A stretch of 64,000 nt of DNA from Lotus japonicus (Eukaryota; Streptophyta; Magnoliopsida; Fabales; Fabaceae): the NCBI RefSeq assembly GCF_012489685.1, contig NC_080046.1, forward strand, positions 42,185,176 to 42,249,175, read 5' to 3'. How positions within the stretch are numbered: the stretch's first letter is position 1; each line of letters opens with the position of its first letter. The notes beneath the pieces are model-generated. The model saw only the letters and a list, made by a program, of their open reading frames with translations, did not search any database and was not told the origin of the DNA. This document shows, one piece after another, positions 12,140 through 22,700 of this stretch. The position numbers and the translations under genes are program-made.

Positions 12140-13198
12140 GTCTTATCCTTTGTTTTTTTTTTTTGTCAAAGAAGGAAGTTACATTCATTGAAAAGGGTCA
12201 TGCCCTAGTACAAGGCTACAAGAGCCAAACAAATTCAGTCTCTTCTACAAAGCCCAAACAAATTTTCATATGCTATACAAGGGCCTGCTAGCTAAAGTAC
12301 AGTAAACTTACAAGAAAGTTCATTACAATTAACCATAAGACTCCTTTATACATCTAAACACGGTTAGCTAAAGGAGATTAATTGAATAAAACAACTTGCA
12401 AGCCCAAAACCACCAAGCCTTTCACCAAAGAGCCCAAAAGCTAAGCCCAAAGTAAGATATCCAGAAAAACCCTAGCTTTTTGGGAACTAAAGCTTGGAAG
12501 CTCCGACAAAGGCAAAGACGATGAAGGTGGAACGGCGTCGGCTCCACCACCAACCCAGAACCTGATCTTATGCGAACGAAGTGAATATTTGATATAAAAG
12601 CTTATATGTCGCTTCTCCAAAACCTTGTCGGCTCTGTCGTCAGCAACTCTGCTACAAGGTCCACAACCGCAGCGGTGCACAACACCTCAGAACAAGCAAA
12701 AGATCACATCTGAAAGGAGGGGGCGGTGAATATCGTTGAACACGATGGTGATCACGACTGAAGGTTGGAGGTGAGGCTCGCGGGTGTGAGGAGGCTGTAG
12801 AGAAAAACCATCAAAAGAGAGAAAAGATGGGCAGAGGAGGAGACGACGAAAGAGGCAGAGGAGGTTGCGAGATGAGGGCAGAGGCGACACAGTGGAGATG
12901 GCATGGCGGCGGCACGGTGGGCGGTGATAACAGAAGTGGTTACAAAAGGGTGGAAAAACCAACATAAAAAGAAGAGAAAACCCACTTATTTGGGTAGAAA
13001 ATCCACATAATGTGGATGATAACCCACCTATTGTGGGAGAAAACTACCTACCTAGAGCATGAGAGGCCCCCATGGCGGAGGAGAAGGAATCCCCAAATGG
13101 GGAGGACCCCCCAATGGGGGTGGCGGCTGGTTGCTGTGGTTTGCCTTCAAACCCTAGCAAAGGAGCGTTTTTTCGGTGAGTCGTCTTATCCTTTGTTT
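12140..13198 (-). mobile_element. non-LTR retroposon, about 1 kb, minus strand, 16-bp TSD
   Basis: Perfect 16-bp direct repeats GTCTTATCCTTTGTTT flank the insert (12140-12155 and 13183-13198). The left edge of the insert is a T run, which is a poly(A) tail on the minus strand. The end before it (minus strand …CAATGAATGTAACTTCCTTC) resembles 3' ends of plant L1-type LINEs. The opposite end is GC-rich and resembles a LINE 5' leader. No reverse transcriptase lies between, so it is an internally deleted or SINE-like, non-autonomous copy that must have been mobilised in trans. Short open frames in it (for example 12441-12680 minus) have no recognisable domain. Confidence 0.8.
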
Positions 13199-13407
13199 GA
13201 ATAGCTTGTTGGAGCCTCCAATGGGGGTTGATGTTGTTGTGGGCCGAGGTCCTTGCTTGTTGGACGCAATAGACAAGTTTATGCTCCATGCATTGCCTTT
13301 GAACCGAGAAGGTCCGTCAGGAACAAAAGGTCTTCGACCAAAAAGTATTGCGCCCAAAAGAAGACTAATAAGTGACGAATCATGTGAAATACTCTCCTAA
13401 TTAATTA
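13199..13407 (+). other. possible coding remnant, unrecognised
   Basis: A frame open from 13176 to 13400 reads PMGVDVVVGRGPCLLDAIDKF and ends in LISDESCEILS. It is continuous with 12000-12139 once the retroposon is removed, and that upstream part has stops. Composition is gene-like (higher GC than the flanks), but I recognise no family and see no splice sites that rescue the frame. It is best treated as an unknown fragment. Confidence 0.25.
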
Positions 13408-13782
13408 GTCCTTCCGTTCCTTTTTAAGTGTCGTTTTAGTATAAAGCTCTCCAACCAAGATAGTGAATTGTTAGAGTTTTTTTCCATTCTACCCTCTCAC
13501 ATTTCAGTCATAAAGTCATAAAGCTCTTCAACCAAGATAGTTGATTGTTAGTTTTTTTTTTTCCAATCTCTCATATCATTAAACCATTAATCACTCTCTC
13601 TCAATCATAAAGTCATAAAGCTCTTCATAGTTATTGAGAAATTAGAACTTTATGGAAAATGTGAAGTGGAGTTATTAAAAAAGTAAGGGTATAATAGACA
13701 AGTTGTAACTTTAAAACATCGAAATGACAGTTAAATATGAATTGTTTTTTTCTAAAACGACAATTAAAAAGAATGGAGGGAG
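13408..13782. mobile_element. Stowaway-like MITE, 375 bp, TA target
   Basis: The left end TA-GTCCTTCCGTTCCTTTTTAAG and the right end (…AAAAAGAATGGAGGGAG-TA) are inverted repeats of about 35 bp that also share GTCGTTTTAG and CTAAAACGAC. The TA dinucleotide on both sides fits Tc1/mariner-derived Stowaway elements. It has no coding capacity. Its right half is included in the tandem triplication that follows. Confidence 0.72.
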
Positions 13783-13897
13783 TAATGAATTTGAAAATAA
13801 ATTATTTATGGAAAGTATAGTATTAAATATGTAATGACCGATAAAAGCTATTTTAATTTTTTTAATTGATATTTATTATGTTAACAAATTTAGCCAG

Positions 13898-14014
13898 GTC
13901 CCCGTAGAATAGCTCAAGTGGTAGGAACTGAGGGATATATGTGGGTTGGGTAAGGCGAGGTCCAGGAATCGATTCTTGGCGGGTGCAATTTATATTTCTG
14001 ATGTACCAAAAAAC
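13898..14014 (+). mobile_element. tRNA-derived SINE, copy 1
   Basis: The sequence starts GTCCCCGTAGAATAGCTCAA and contains an A-box-like TAGCTCAAGTGG and, about 50 bp later, a B-box-like GGAATCGATTC, the internal RNA polymerase III promoter of tRNA-derived SINEs. It ends at an A-rich tail and is flanked by perfect 11-bp direct repeats AATTTAGCCAG (13887-13897 and 14015-14025). It is not a functional tRNA: no acceptor stem or clear anticodon arm is seen. Confidence 0.78.
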
Positions 14015-14642
14015 AATTTAGCCAGATATTTTTAATTAATTTTTACATAACCAAATGAAAAAAAAGAACTGCATTTAGATCGGTAAGATGTCTCATAATT
14101 ACTTATCTCTCATAAAAAGCTACTCATAATCACTTTTTTCCCTTGATTATTCTTTTTTATCATGAAAACACTACGAGTCTCCAAATGGATGCTAATAATA
14201 CTAACCTATTGTTGTTAAAGAGAATTAGAGTGAGGCAACCCTCTTCCTTGGGAAAATCTCACGGCGCTCCTACCTAGGAATGGACCTCTGCTGACTTCTC
14301 CAGCATGTCACTAACGTCCTGCCTGGTAGTCTCCAGGTGCTTTCTCTCCGTTCTACTATTATTTTGAAAAAAAAAATTACAATTAATGTAAGAGAACTAA
14401 AAATGAAAGGAAGTGAAGTTTTTAAAAAAGTAAGGGTATAATTGATAAGTTGTAACTTTAAAACATCAAAATGACAGTTAAATATGATTTTTTTTTCTAA
14501 AACGACAATTAAAAAGAATGGAGGGAGTAATGAATTGGAAAATAAATTATTTATGGAAAGTATAATATTAAATATGTAATGACCGATAAAAGATATTTTA
14601 AATTTTTTAATTGTTATTTATTATGTTAAAAAATTTAGTCAG

Positions 14643-14759
14643 GTCCCCGTAGAATAGCTCAAGTGGTAGGAGTTGAGAGACATATGAAGGTTGGGTAGGG
14701 GGAGGTCTAGGGATCGATTCTTGGCGGGTGCAATTTATATTTCCCATGTACCAAAGAAA
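14643..14759 (+). mobile_element. tRNA-derived SINE, copy 2 (carried by tandem duplication)
   Basis: Same SINE as copy 1, in the second tandem unit. The B box reads GGGATCGATTC. Flanks are AATTTAGTCAG (14632-14642) and AATTTAGCCAG (14760-14770), the same target site as copy 1 with one change. The SINE therefore inserted once, before the segment was multiplied. Confidence 0.75.
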
Positions 14760-15389
14760 AATTTAGCCAGATATTTTTAATTAATTTTTACATAACCAAA
14801 TGCAAAAAAGAACTGCATTCAGATCGGTAAGATGTCTCATAATTACTTATCTCTCATAAAAAGCTACTCATAATCACTTTTTTCCCTTGATTATTATTTT
14901 TTTATCATGAAAACACTACGAATCTCCAAATGGATGCTAATAATACTAACCTATTGTTGTTAAAGAGAATTAGAGTGAGGCAACCCTCTTCTTTGGGGAA
15001 ATCTCACGGCGCTCCTACCCAAGAATGGACCTCTGCTGACTTCTCCAGCATGTCACTGACATCCTGCCCGGTAGTCTGGATGTGCTTTCTCTCCGTTCTA
15101 CTACTATTTTGAAAAAAAAAGTTACAATTAATGTAAGAGAACTAAAAATGAAAGGAAGTGAAGTTATTAAAAAAGTAAGGGTATAATTGACAAGTTATAA
15201 CTTTAAAACATCAAAATGACAGTTAAATATGATTTTTTTTTTTCTAAAACGACAATTAAAAAGAATGGAGGGAGTAATGAATTGGAAAATAAATTATTTA
15301 TGGAAAGTATAGTATTAAATATGTAATGACCGATAAAAGATATTTTAAAATTTTTAATTGATATTTATTATGTTAAAAAGTTTACCCAG

Positions 15390-15505
15390 GTCCCCGTAGA
15401 ATAGCTCAAGTGGTAGGAGTTGAGGGATATATATGGGTTGGGTAGGGAGAGGTCCAGGGATCGATTATTGGCCGGTGCAATTTATATTTCTCATGTACCA
15501 AAAAA
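15390..15505 (+). mobile_element. tRNA-derived SINE, copy 3 (carried by tandem duplication)
   Basis: Same SINE in the third unit. The left flank has decayed to GTTTACCCAG and the right flank is AATTTAGCCAG (15506-15516). Same target site as copies 1 and 2. Confidence 0.73.
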
Positions 15506-15895
15506 AATTTAGCCAGATATTTTTAATTAATTTTTACATAACCAAATGTAAAAAAGAACTGCATTTAGATCGGTAAGATGTCTCATAATTACTTATCTCT
15601 CATAAAAAGCTACTCATAATCACTTTTTTCCCTTGATTTTTTTTTTATCATGAAAACCCTACGAGTCTCCAAATGGATGCTAATAATACTAACCTATTGT
15701 TGTTAAAGAGAATTAGAGTGTGGCAACCTTCCTCCTTGGGGTAATCTCACGACGCTCCTACCTAGGAATGGATCTCTGCTGACTTATCCAGCAAGTCACT
15801 GACGTCCTGCCCGGTAGTTTGGAGGTGCTTTCTCTCCGTTCTACTATTATTTTAAAAAAAATTATAATTAATGTAAGCGAACTAAAAATGAAAGA

Positions 15896-16467
15896 TTTTG
15901 GGGGAAATTTTAGAAAATGAGCCCATTTGGGACAAAAAGAAAAGGAATAGAGAAAAAAAAAAAGAGGTGAGCCCCAAGCTCTCAAGAGAATCAAGAGAAA
16001 ACTAACCAATTTTTTTTTTGTCATTACATTTTTTAGGAGTCCAAAGTATTAACTGTGTAGTACTGACTAGCTAATTTGTTGCCGCAAGTGTTTGCATGAA
16101 GTGGTAAGTGGCTTTAATTTAATTTAATTTCTTATCAATTGCATCATACATATTTTCAATTTCAGAGACATTTTCATTCTTCAACAAAAGTATTTTCATA
16201 TCATTCATTTTCTACCCAACTAAACAAGTGGGAAGATATCTTAATATTTATTTCATTATCTTTCGATATTATACTTTCATAAAAAATACTCCTTGTTTTA
16301 TTTATCTTGTTTACTTCTTGTTTAATTTTCTTTCTAATCATTATCTTCTCTGCAACCAAATTAAGTGTGAGGTAATATTCGAATAATGATACTTTCACAC
16401 TCCTCATTGGTGTGGAAAGAGGTGTAAAGAAGAGAAATACGAAAAGAAGAAAAAATGAAAAACAAAA
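15896..16467. other. intergenic; start of the duplicated P450 upstream region
   Basis: No gene. From about 16131 the sequence matches 44462-44531 (shared GCATCATACATATTTTCAAT), and 16205-16375 matches 46915-47070 (shared AATCATTATCTTCTCTGC). This marks the left boundary of the tandem duplication that produced the two P450 genes. Confidence 0.65.
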
Positions 16468-17130
16468 GGCTTAAATAACCTTTTGGTCCTTGAAATTGTA
16501 AAGGGAATCAAATCTGATCCTTGTAAAATTTACGCATCAAATTGGGTCCCTAAAATTGTTTTTTAATCTAATTAACTCCTTTTGCTCAATTTTGACCGGT
16601 CAACAGTCAAGTGGCAAGCCTAGTCAGCTAAGGACGACCACGTGGATTTTTTCTCATCAGTTTTAGTCCCTTAAAAAGTATTTTAATCAATTTTAGTTTC
16701 TGTTCTTCCACTTTCACCTTCTTCCACTTTCACCTTCTTCCTCTTCCTCCGTAACTCAAATCACATATAAATTCAAAAGGAAGACCAAGGTGAATGTGAT
16801 AAACATATAGTTTTTTTTAGGGTTTTGAATTTCTAGGTTTAAGGATTTGAGTTATGGAGAAAGAGGAAGAAGGTGGAAGAGGAAGGTGGAAGAACAAGGA
16901 CTAAAATTGATTAAAATATTTTTTAAGGGACTAAAATTGATGTGAAAAAAGTGCATGTGGCCATCCTTAGCTGACTAGGCTTTCCACTGGACCGTTGACT
17001 AGTTAAAATTGAGCAAAAGGACTTAATTAGATTAAAAAAACAATTTCAGAGACCCAATTTGATGCGAAAATTTAAAGGGATCAGATTTGATTCCCTTTAA
17101 AATTTCAAGGACCAAAAGAGTATTTAAGCC
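16468..17130. mobile_element. foldback element, 663 bp, near-complete inverted repeat
   Basis: The two arms are inverted copies of about 300 bp each. The left arm starts GGCTTAAATAACCTTTTGGT and the right arm ends …ACCAAAAGAGTATTTAAGCC; the homology continues through AAGGGAATCAAATCTGATCC and the CTTCCACTTTCACCTTCTTC block to a loop of about 90 bp near 16770-16850. Flanks AAAACAAAA (16459-16467) and AAAAGAAAA (17131-17139) form an imperfect 9-bp target duplication, as in Mutator-type elements. The duplicated copy of this region (near 46790-46815) lacks the element, which gives an empty-site comparison. Confidence 0.85.
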
Positions 17131-17679
17131 AAAAGAAAATATGAGATGTGATAGATGATAAGAGGAGAAAGATAAAAATAAAAATAAGTGAAAATGAAGT
17201 GTATAAAAAATGAGGTGTGAACATGGTAATATTCGGATAGCTTTTCATGATCTTATTTTGGAAGATAGCAGCCGTCCTAGGATGTGTGTATAAAGGATAT
17301 ATATTTGCATCCCGAAAGTGAATCTTTCAGTTATATTATTATAAAAATTATTTTCTTTCAATTATTACTTCTTTCGAAACCTCATAAGTGACGGCATGCT
17401 TGTCTTACACTTTAAAGAACGAGGGTGAAGACATAGATGCACTATACAAAACAAACAAACATTACATCCGGCAGAATCAGTCCAGATGCATAACTTTGGT
17501 TGGATCAATAAGTGAATTTCTTAATTCTCTCCGGTCTCTTTAGTTATGAAAATGTTTCGTTGACATCTCAAATAACACAAAGAAAACATAAAGAGATAAA
17601 AAAACAAAGTTAGTGAAAAACTTGAAAATGAAAAACTAACAGACGGAAATGAAAGAGGGCAAGAAAAGGAAGTTCAGTA
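17131..17679. other. P450 upstream region, left part of split copy
   Basis: No gene. The stretch matches 46815-47600 in the right-hand duplicate (shared GATAGCAGCCGTCCTAGGAT and TTTCAGTTATATTATTATAA). It is separated from the P450 gene it belonged to by the nested retroelements at 17680-40872. Confidence 0.7.
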
Positions 17680-17700
17680 CAGTTTTTTTTGTTACATAGG
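17680..17700 (-). mobile_element. small poly(A) retroposon, left fragment
   Basis: A T run (17683-17690) lies directly after the 9-bp direct repeat AGTTCAGTA (17671-17679); its partner is at 40873-40881. With the Tat element removed, the insert joins 17680-17700 to 40642-40872 and measures about 252 bp. The poly(T) at the left edge indicates a poly(A)-tailed retroposon on the minus strand. Confidence 0.55.
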
Positions 17701-18501
17701 TGTTTACGGTGATTTTTGGTAAACAAATATCCTCTTAGTTCGACTAAAGGGAGTTTAGATTCGGGGTCCTTTTGAGAAAACGTCTTGCCAAAGTGTTGTG
17801 TGTGAGTTAGTATTTTTCGACAGTGATGATCGGTTCGAAAGAAAACTGGATTTCATTAAGCAAGGATCAATTACATGAAGTCACATAAATCAAAATAACA
17901 TGAAAACTACAAGAAACGTAGAATTCGACAAGAAATTGCACGAAGGAACTGGAAATTAACAAGCTTAATGCAAGAAAACTAAAAAGCTGGTTCTGCAACG
18001 TACTCCTCCATCTTCACGCCTTGCTCCTTGAGTCTCATTGATGCGGACATTAGAGCTTTCTGGTGAATTTTCAGAGTTTGAGTTGGGAACCCCTTTCCTG
18101 ACGCAGCTTCTTCTATTTATAACGTTGTTTCCTTCCCCACGTTCTTGGCGGTTTTTCTTCAATGTGTATGGGCTTAGTGGGTTTAAATTTTGGCGCCTTA
18201 CCCCACGTTCAACCGGAGATTCTGAGCACGTGATTTTAATTGACACGTGGGTGGTCTTGGGTCGTGGGTAACCGTTGTCATTCGTGGCATCGTGGGTACA
18301 CACACGTGCTTGTAATTGCCCATCACTCGGTAACTGCTTCCTTAGCCGAGTTTATCGACTTGTCGAATTTTCTTTTACTTCCTTGACTTTGTGGGAGTGT
18401 TACCTAACGAACCTCAAGTCTCACCATGGTCCTTTTTGTCGAGAACTCGTCTTCCTGACACCGGTGTCGAGGATCGTGGTGTTAAGGATTTTAGCTCAAC
18501 A
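17701..18501 (-). repeat. Tat 3' LTR
   Basis: Starts TGTTTACGGTGATTTTTGG and ends …TTTTAGCTCAACA, the TG…CA ends expected. It matches the right-hand LTR over its whole length. The TATTTATAAC motif near 18114-18123 reads as a TATA-like box on the minus strand (GTTATAAATA). Confidence 0.93.
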
Positions 18502-18515
18502 GTTGCCCCTCAAAA
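18502..18515 (-). other. Tat polypurine tract
   Basis: On the minus strand the bases next to the 3' LTR read TTTTTGAGGGGCAAC. This purine-rich tract primes plus-strand DNA synthesis and abuts the LTR directly. Confidence 0.75.
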
Positions 18516-18809
18516 ATGTTGGTTGTCGACTGCCTTAGCTGGAAGGCACCAAGCGTTTTTGATCGCGTCCGTGCAATCTCATCAATTCAAATGTTCTGCA
18601 CCCTTGACCGTTCGATCCTTAAGTCCAATCAGTGGCCATAACGTCTGATGACTCTCCACTAGCTGACAGTTATAGCCTTTTTAGGGCCATAATTTCGTCT
18701 ATGTCAAAAAGCTGGGCAATGACATGATTTAATTAATAAAATATCACTTGGACTCCAAATTTCATAAATTGAGGCATAATGCGGCTTGGGTTCCGTTTGC
18801 ATTTCTGCT

Positions 18810-18817
18810 TATAAATA
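18810..18817 (+). promoter_or_regulatory. TATA box of the antisense gene
   Basis: TATAAATA lies about 120 bp upstream of the ATG at 18939, with a CT-rich leader in between. It is on the plus strand, opposite to the retroelement, and lies between the 3' LTR and the antisense gene. It indicates that the gene has its own promoter. Confidence 0.6.
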
Positions 18818-18938
18818 CCCCATTGACATTCTTTTTTAAGCTTTACGCTCTTCACAACCTAAAGCTTGCAGCTTTCTTCTTCCTGAGTTCTCCCTTCGTC
18901 TTCCTCGACTTTCTTCAGAACAACCATCATTTCCTTCA

Positions 18939-21900
18939 ATGGCTTCCAATCCTGAGCAAACCACCCCTAAGCAGACCCTTCCGTTGGCCACCGAGCTCAA
19001 GCTGGATGAATCCAAGCGTGTGGCAATCCCAGAACCCCCCAACGAAGCGGAGAAGAGAGCTATCTGGAAATCCCAGGTACTCATTCCTTTCTCTGTTAAT
19101 GGTACTTTACGCGCCATTCTGGGTCCTTTAAAAGTAGTAAAGCATGATAGGCCCAATAGTCTTCCTGAGGAGCATGAGTCATTTCATCCTAGTGTTAGGG
19201 GAGAGGAGCTTATCTTGGCTTTCCAACCTTCTTACCGCATGCCATTCCTGAACGACCCAAAACGGGCTTTTCGTTCAGCTCCTCCTAACCCTTCTGCCAA
19301 TGACAAAGCCTATCTCAAACGGTTAGATAGGGTTGAGAAGCACAAAAGACAACACTGGAAAAATGTTGGGATTCTCGATTTGATTCAGCTGTCGAGATCC
19401 CAAATTTCGTATAACCCTGCCATGATATTGAGCGCGCTTTACTTTTGGGAGAGGTCTACTAACTGCCTCCACGTTCCCTTTGGCATGATTACCCCAACCC
19501 TCCTGGATGTTGCTGCCATCACTGGATTATGGCCCATTGGTGATGATTATCACTCCGTGCCTGCGTCTGTTAAACCCATCTCGATTCCCACTGATAGCAT
19601 TTCGTTTAGCCGATTTATCAAGGACCATTATGTCGAGAGTGATGAGGTATCTGATGCTGAACATGTCGCATTCTTGCTGTATTGGCTTTCAGCCTACGTT
19701 TTTTGTACCAAGTCTTTGCGTATACCTGCCAAGCTTTTACCTCTAGCCAATTTGCTCCACGAGGGTCGACAACTTGCCATGGCTAGGCTTGTTCTTGGTA
19801 ACCTTTATCAGATGCTGAATGAAGCTGTCGAAGATATTCGGAATACTAAGACCGTTTCTCTGAATGCGGCTGGACCTCTTTGGCTATTTCAACTTTGGTT
19901 GAATGCGGTCTTCGAATCTCTCCTGCCGGTACAAGATGATCCCCCAGCTGTTTCTAACACCAGGATTGATGCCCACAGGCTCGAAACCGTGACCCCGGCT
20001 TATGATGCGTCGAGCTTTGAGGCCGATTTCAGAAAGTATTTTACCATGTTTCTCGAGTTGAAGCATTATCGTTCCAGTTTTTCCCCTTACATCGCTGTTC
20101 GTGGCCCTTTCTGGCTGAGAAATTCTTATCCCAACGTGTGTGATCCTGCGTTGCCCAAGGAACATCACGTTATGCTCTGGAGGACCATCATTTCGCCTAG
20201 GGTCTTGACTGTGGGCTTCGCTAGCAGTGATTATACTTTGTGTGGTTACAATCCTCAATTGGTTTCTCGACAGTTTGGGCTTAGCCAGGCTCTGCCCAAC
20301 ACCCTGTTCGACAAGAGCCTTGTCCTATACCCTGGGACCGTAAAAAAGGCTTCTGCTTTCGACACGACAGTTCATTTTTACAACAAGAAGCTTCTCAACT
20401 TGAGCCCTTTCAACTATGTTCCTTCGTATTATGCCACTAACGCTTTCAAAACCTGGTGGTCTGGGTATTGGACCCAAATTTCGAAGCCCCTCGTCGATTG
20501 TCTTCAATGCATGACAGATGTTTTTCTTTTGCAGAAGCAGGATATCAAGAAGACCAAAGGTATGCACCAGGCAGAAATCCGATCCTTTCAAGAGTTCTTC
20601 GGTGTGGTATATTATCCAACTCTTCGCCTTCGAGATACAGTTGCGAAAGCGGCTCAAGTATTACGGAAAAAATGGGAATCCAAAGCCAAAAAATCCAAGT
20701 TAGTCATTCCTCATGGTGAGGAAGGTCTATCTTTTGTTATTCGAAAAACTGGCTTTAGGTTCCTATCTTTGCCTACGAGCAGGTTTGCATTGGCCTTTCC
20801 ACCGGTCTTGCCCAAATGGGTTGACCATGTAAATATAAATGTATTGGCCAATCAAGCTCTTCCTCCTCGAAAGCGAGTGACTTGGACTAAATACCACTTA
20901 TGGAACTTTCCGTATCATGTGCCCGTCGAAATCTTCAACCACATATCGCTGAATATGCGTATTGGTCAAGGTAATATTTCGACTTGGCCTTGTCTTTGCT
21001 GCTTTACTTCTTAACTTTCCCTTCTATTTGCAGCTGAAGTCATTACTAAGCCAGCTCCTCAAGTTATTTCTCCGGTGGCCCATTCCTCTAAAGACAAGCC
21101 AGTTGTGGTTGAGGATGATGATGATGATGATGAGGACGATAATGTCATCCTTTCTGACAAACTCAAGGTATTTTCCTTTTAGCTTTTCCTTTTCTTTTTG
21201 GCTTCTTCGGGATCTTGATTAATGTTTTCTTCGACAGGGCCGAAAAAGGAAAGCTAAACCTGCTGCTTCGGTTGGCCCGAAGAAGGCCAAAGGGGCTGAT
21301 GCTTCTACAGCTAGCAAGGCTTCTACATTGGTGTCTGATGCACCTGAAGGCGATGGCAAAGAAGGTGGTGGCGACGCCGCTATTCAGGTATGCTTCTTAT
21401 TTTCAAGAGTACCTTGTGATATTTTAATTTGTGATTTCTCAGTCAGATCGCGTTTTGCTTTTTTCCTCAGGCTGATGTCCATGAGCATTCCACTTCCAAT
21501 CCTCCGTCCCGTGAAACCTCTCCAACTCCCAACCCTGCAAAATCCAAAACTGGGGGTGTCGAGAAGCCTCCTAAAGCTGTATCTTCAGCTAAAAAGACTT
21601 TGACGTCTGAGGGAAGGAGGAAGGTCAGGAGCAAATCCGGTCACAAATCTCCTCATCGTTCCAAGAGCTCCACCAACTCGAGCCCTTCCAAAGGGTCTTC
21701 CCACCAGGTAATCATCCATCTTTATAACTTCTTCGCGTTCTGGTGGTTCCTTGGATGTGCGTCTTATTTTATCAATGAGGCCACTAAAGAGGCCTGGGCT
21801 GATTTTCCTAGTTTTCTCTTGTAGGAAACTCAAGGTGTAACTTCTCCCATTCGCGAAACAAAAAATCTTCCTGATAAAGATGCTAACCCCATGCCTCCTC

Positions 21901-22700
21901 CAAAGTCGACTGCTACTGTGCAACTTTCGCCTCAAGCCAAGGGTGACTCTTCATCTCACGTGTCTAGTGAGAAGCTTGATACTTTATTTGAGGAAGATCC
22001 ACTGGCGGCTTTGGATGGCTTTCTCGATGGCACCTTGGAATGGGATTCTCCACCCCGTCAAGCTGATGTTACTGCTGAGACTGCTCAATCCAGTGGAATT
22101 GCCAATCTTCAGCAAATTGAGGAGAGCATGGGTCGGCTGAAGGCTATCGTTTTCGATAGTGGCTTCCTCGACCAGATTCGAGCTGACTCTCAAACGAGTC
22201 ATGCTGCTAAGGAATTGCTTGTCTTCCTGCTTGGTCAAAAGCTTGATTCTCATCAGGCTGCTGCTATGGCCAACCTTCAATCTTTCTTGATGGATGCTTT
22301 AGCCACTTTTCATCAAGCCAAGGACGTTGGCCAAGCTGTTAGCCTTAAGGAAGCAAAAGTCTCTTCTGGTAAAGCTCAGGTTGCAGCGATGAAAGAGGAC
22401 TTCAAGAAATTTGCTGCTAGGAAGGTTTTGATTGCAGATGAAATTTCTGATGTCGACACTAAACTTGAGGAGCTGCATCGAGAGATTGCTAAGTTGGAGA
22501 AGAAACGAGCTGATTTGGTCGAAGAAGGCCCTGCTGTGAGGACTCAGTTGGATGCGCTTACTAAGGAATCCAAAGCTCTGATCATCTCGACAAAAGAGGT
22601 TATCAAGGATTTGGAGGTTGACCAGGCTGTGAAGAAGGATCTCGACGCTAAGATTGCTACTTTTGCTGACCGCTTGAACTCTTTTAAATTTCTGCTTTAA
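18939..22700 (+). CDS. antisense five-exon gene with plant mobile domain
   Basis: The gene lies opposite to the Tat element, between pol and the 3' LTR. Exons at 18939-20970, 21034-21167, 21238-21387, 21471-21707 and 21825-22700 are joined by four short GT-AG introns (63-117 bp). The phases agree throughout and give one open frame of 1142 codons. Residues from about 140 to 480 form a plant mobile domain (ILSALYFWERSTNCLHVPF, TPTLLDVAAITGLWPIGDDY). Exons 2-4 are low-complexity: an acidic run (DDDDDDED), a basic, nuclear-localisation-like GRKRKAK, and Ser/Pro/Lys-rich sequence. The last exon is coiled coil (LEELHREIAKLEKKRADLVEE). Additional antisense ORFs are known from Tat elements, but the role of this protein is unknown. 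It is intact while the neighbouring gag-pol is broken. Confidence 0.83.

Larger units (their letters stand above)
13663..15895. repeat. 746-bp segment in three tandem copies
   Basis: Three head-to-tail copies lie at about 13663-14410, 14411-15156 and 15157-15895. The shared SINE start occurs at 13898, 14643 and 15390, giving periods of 745 and 747 bp. Copies differ by scattered substitutions and small indels, so the duplication is not very recent. Each unit holds the right half of the Stowaway-like MITE, a SINE, and a short block (CTCACGGCGCTCCTACC, CTTCTCCAGCATGTCACT) whose reading frames are not convincing. The breakpoint lies near a short AAATGAAAG motif at each junction. Confidence 0.88.

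Noticed and set aside
13898..14014. Possible tRNA gene
   Set aside because: A and B boxes are present, but no cloverleaf can be formed and the copy has target repeats and an A-rich tail, so it is a SINE.
18038..18271. Frames within the Tat LTR (also 18275-18648)
   Set aside because: They are LTR sequence; they are not conserved as frames in the other LTR beyond what identity forces, and have no domain.
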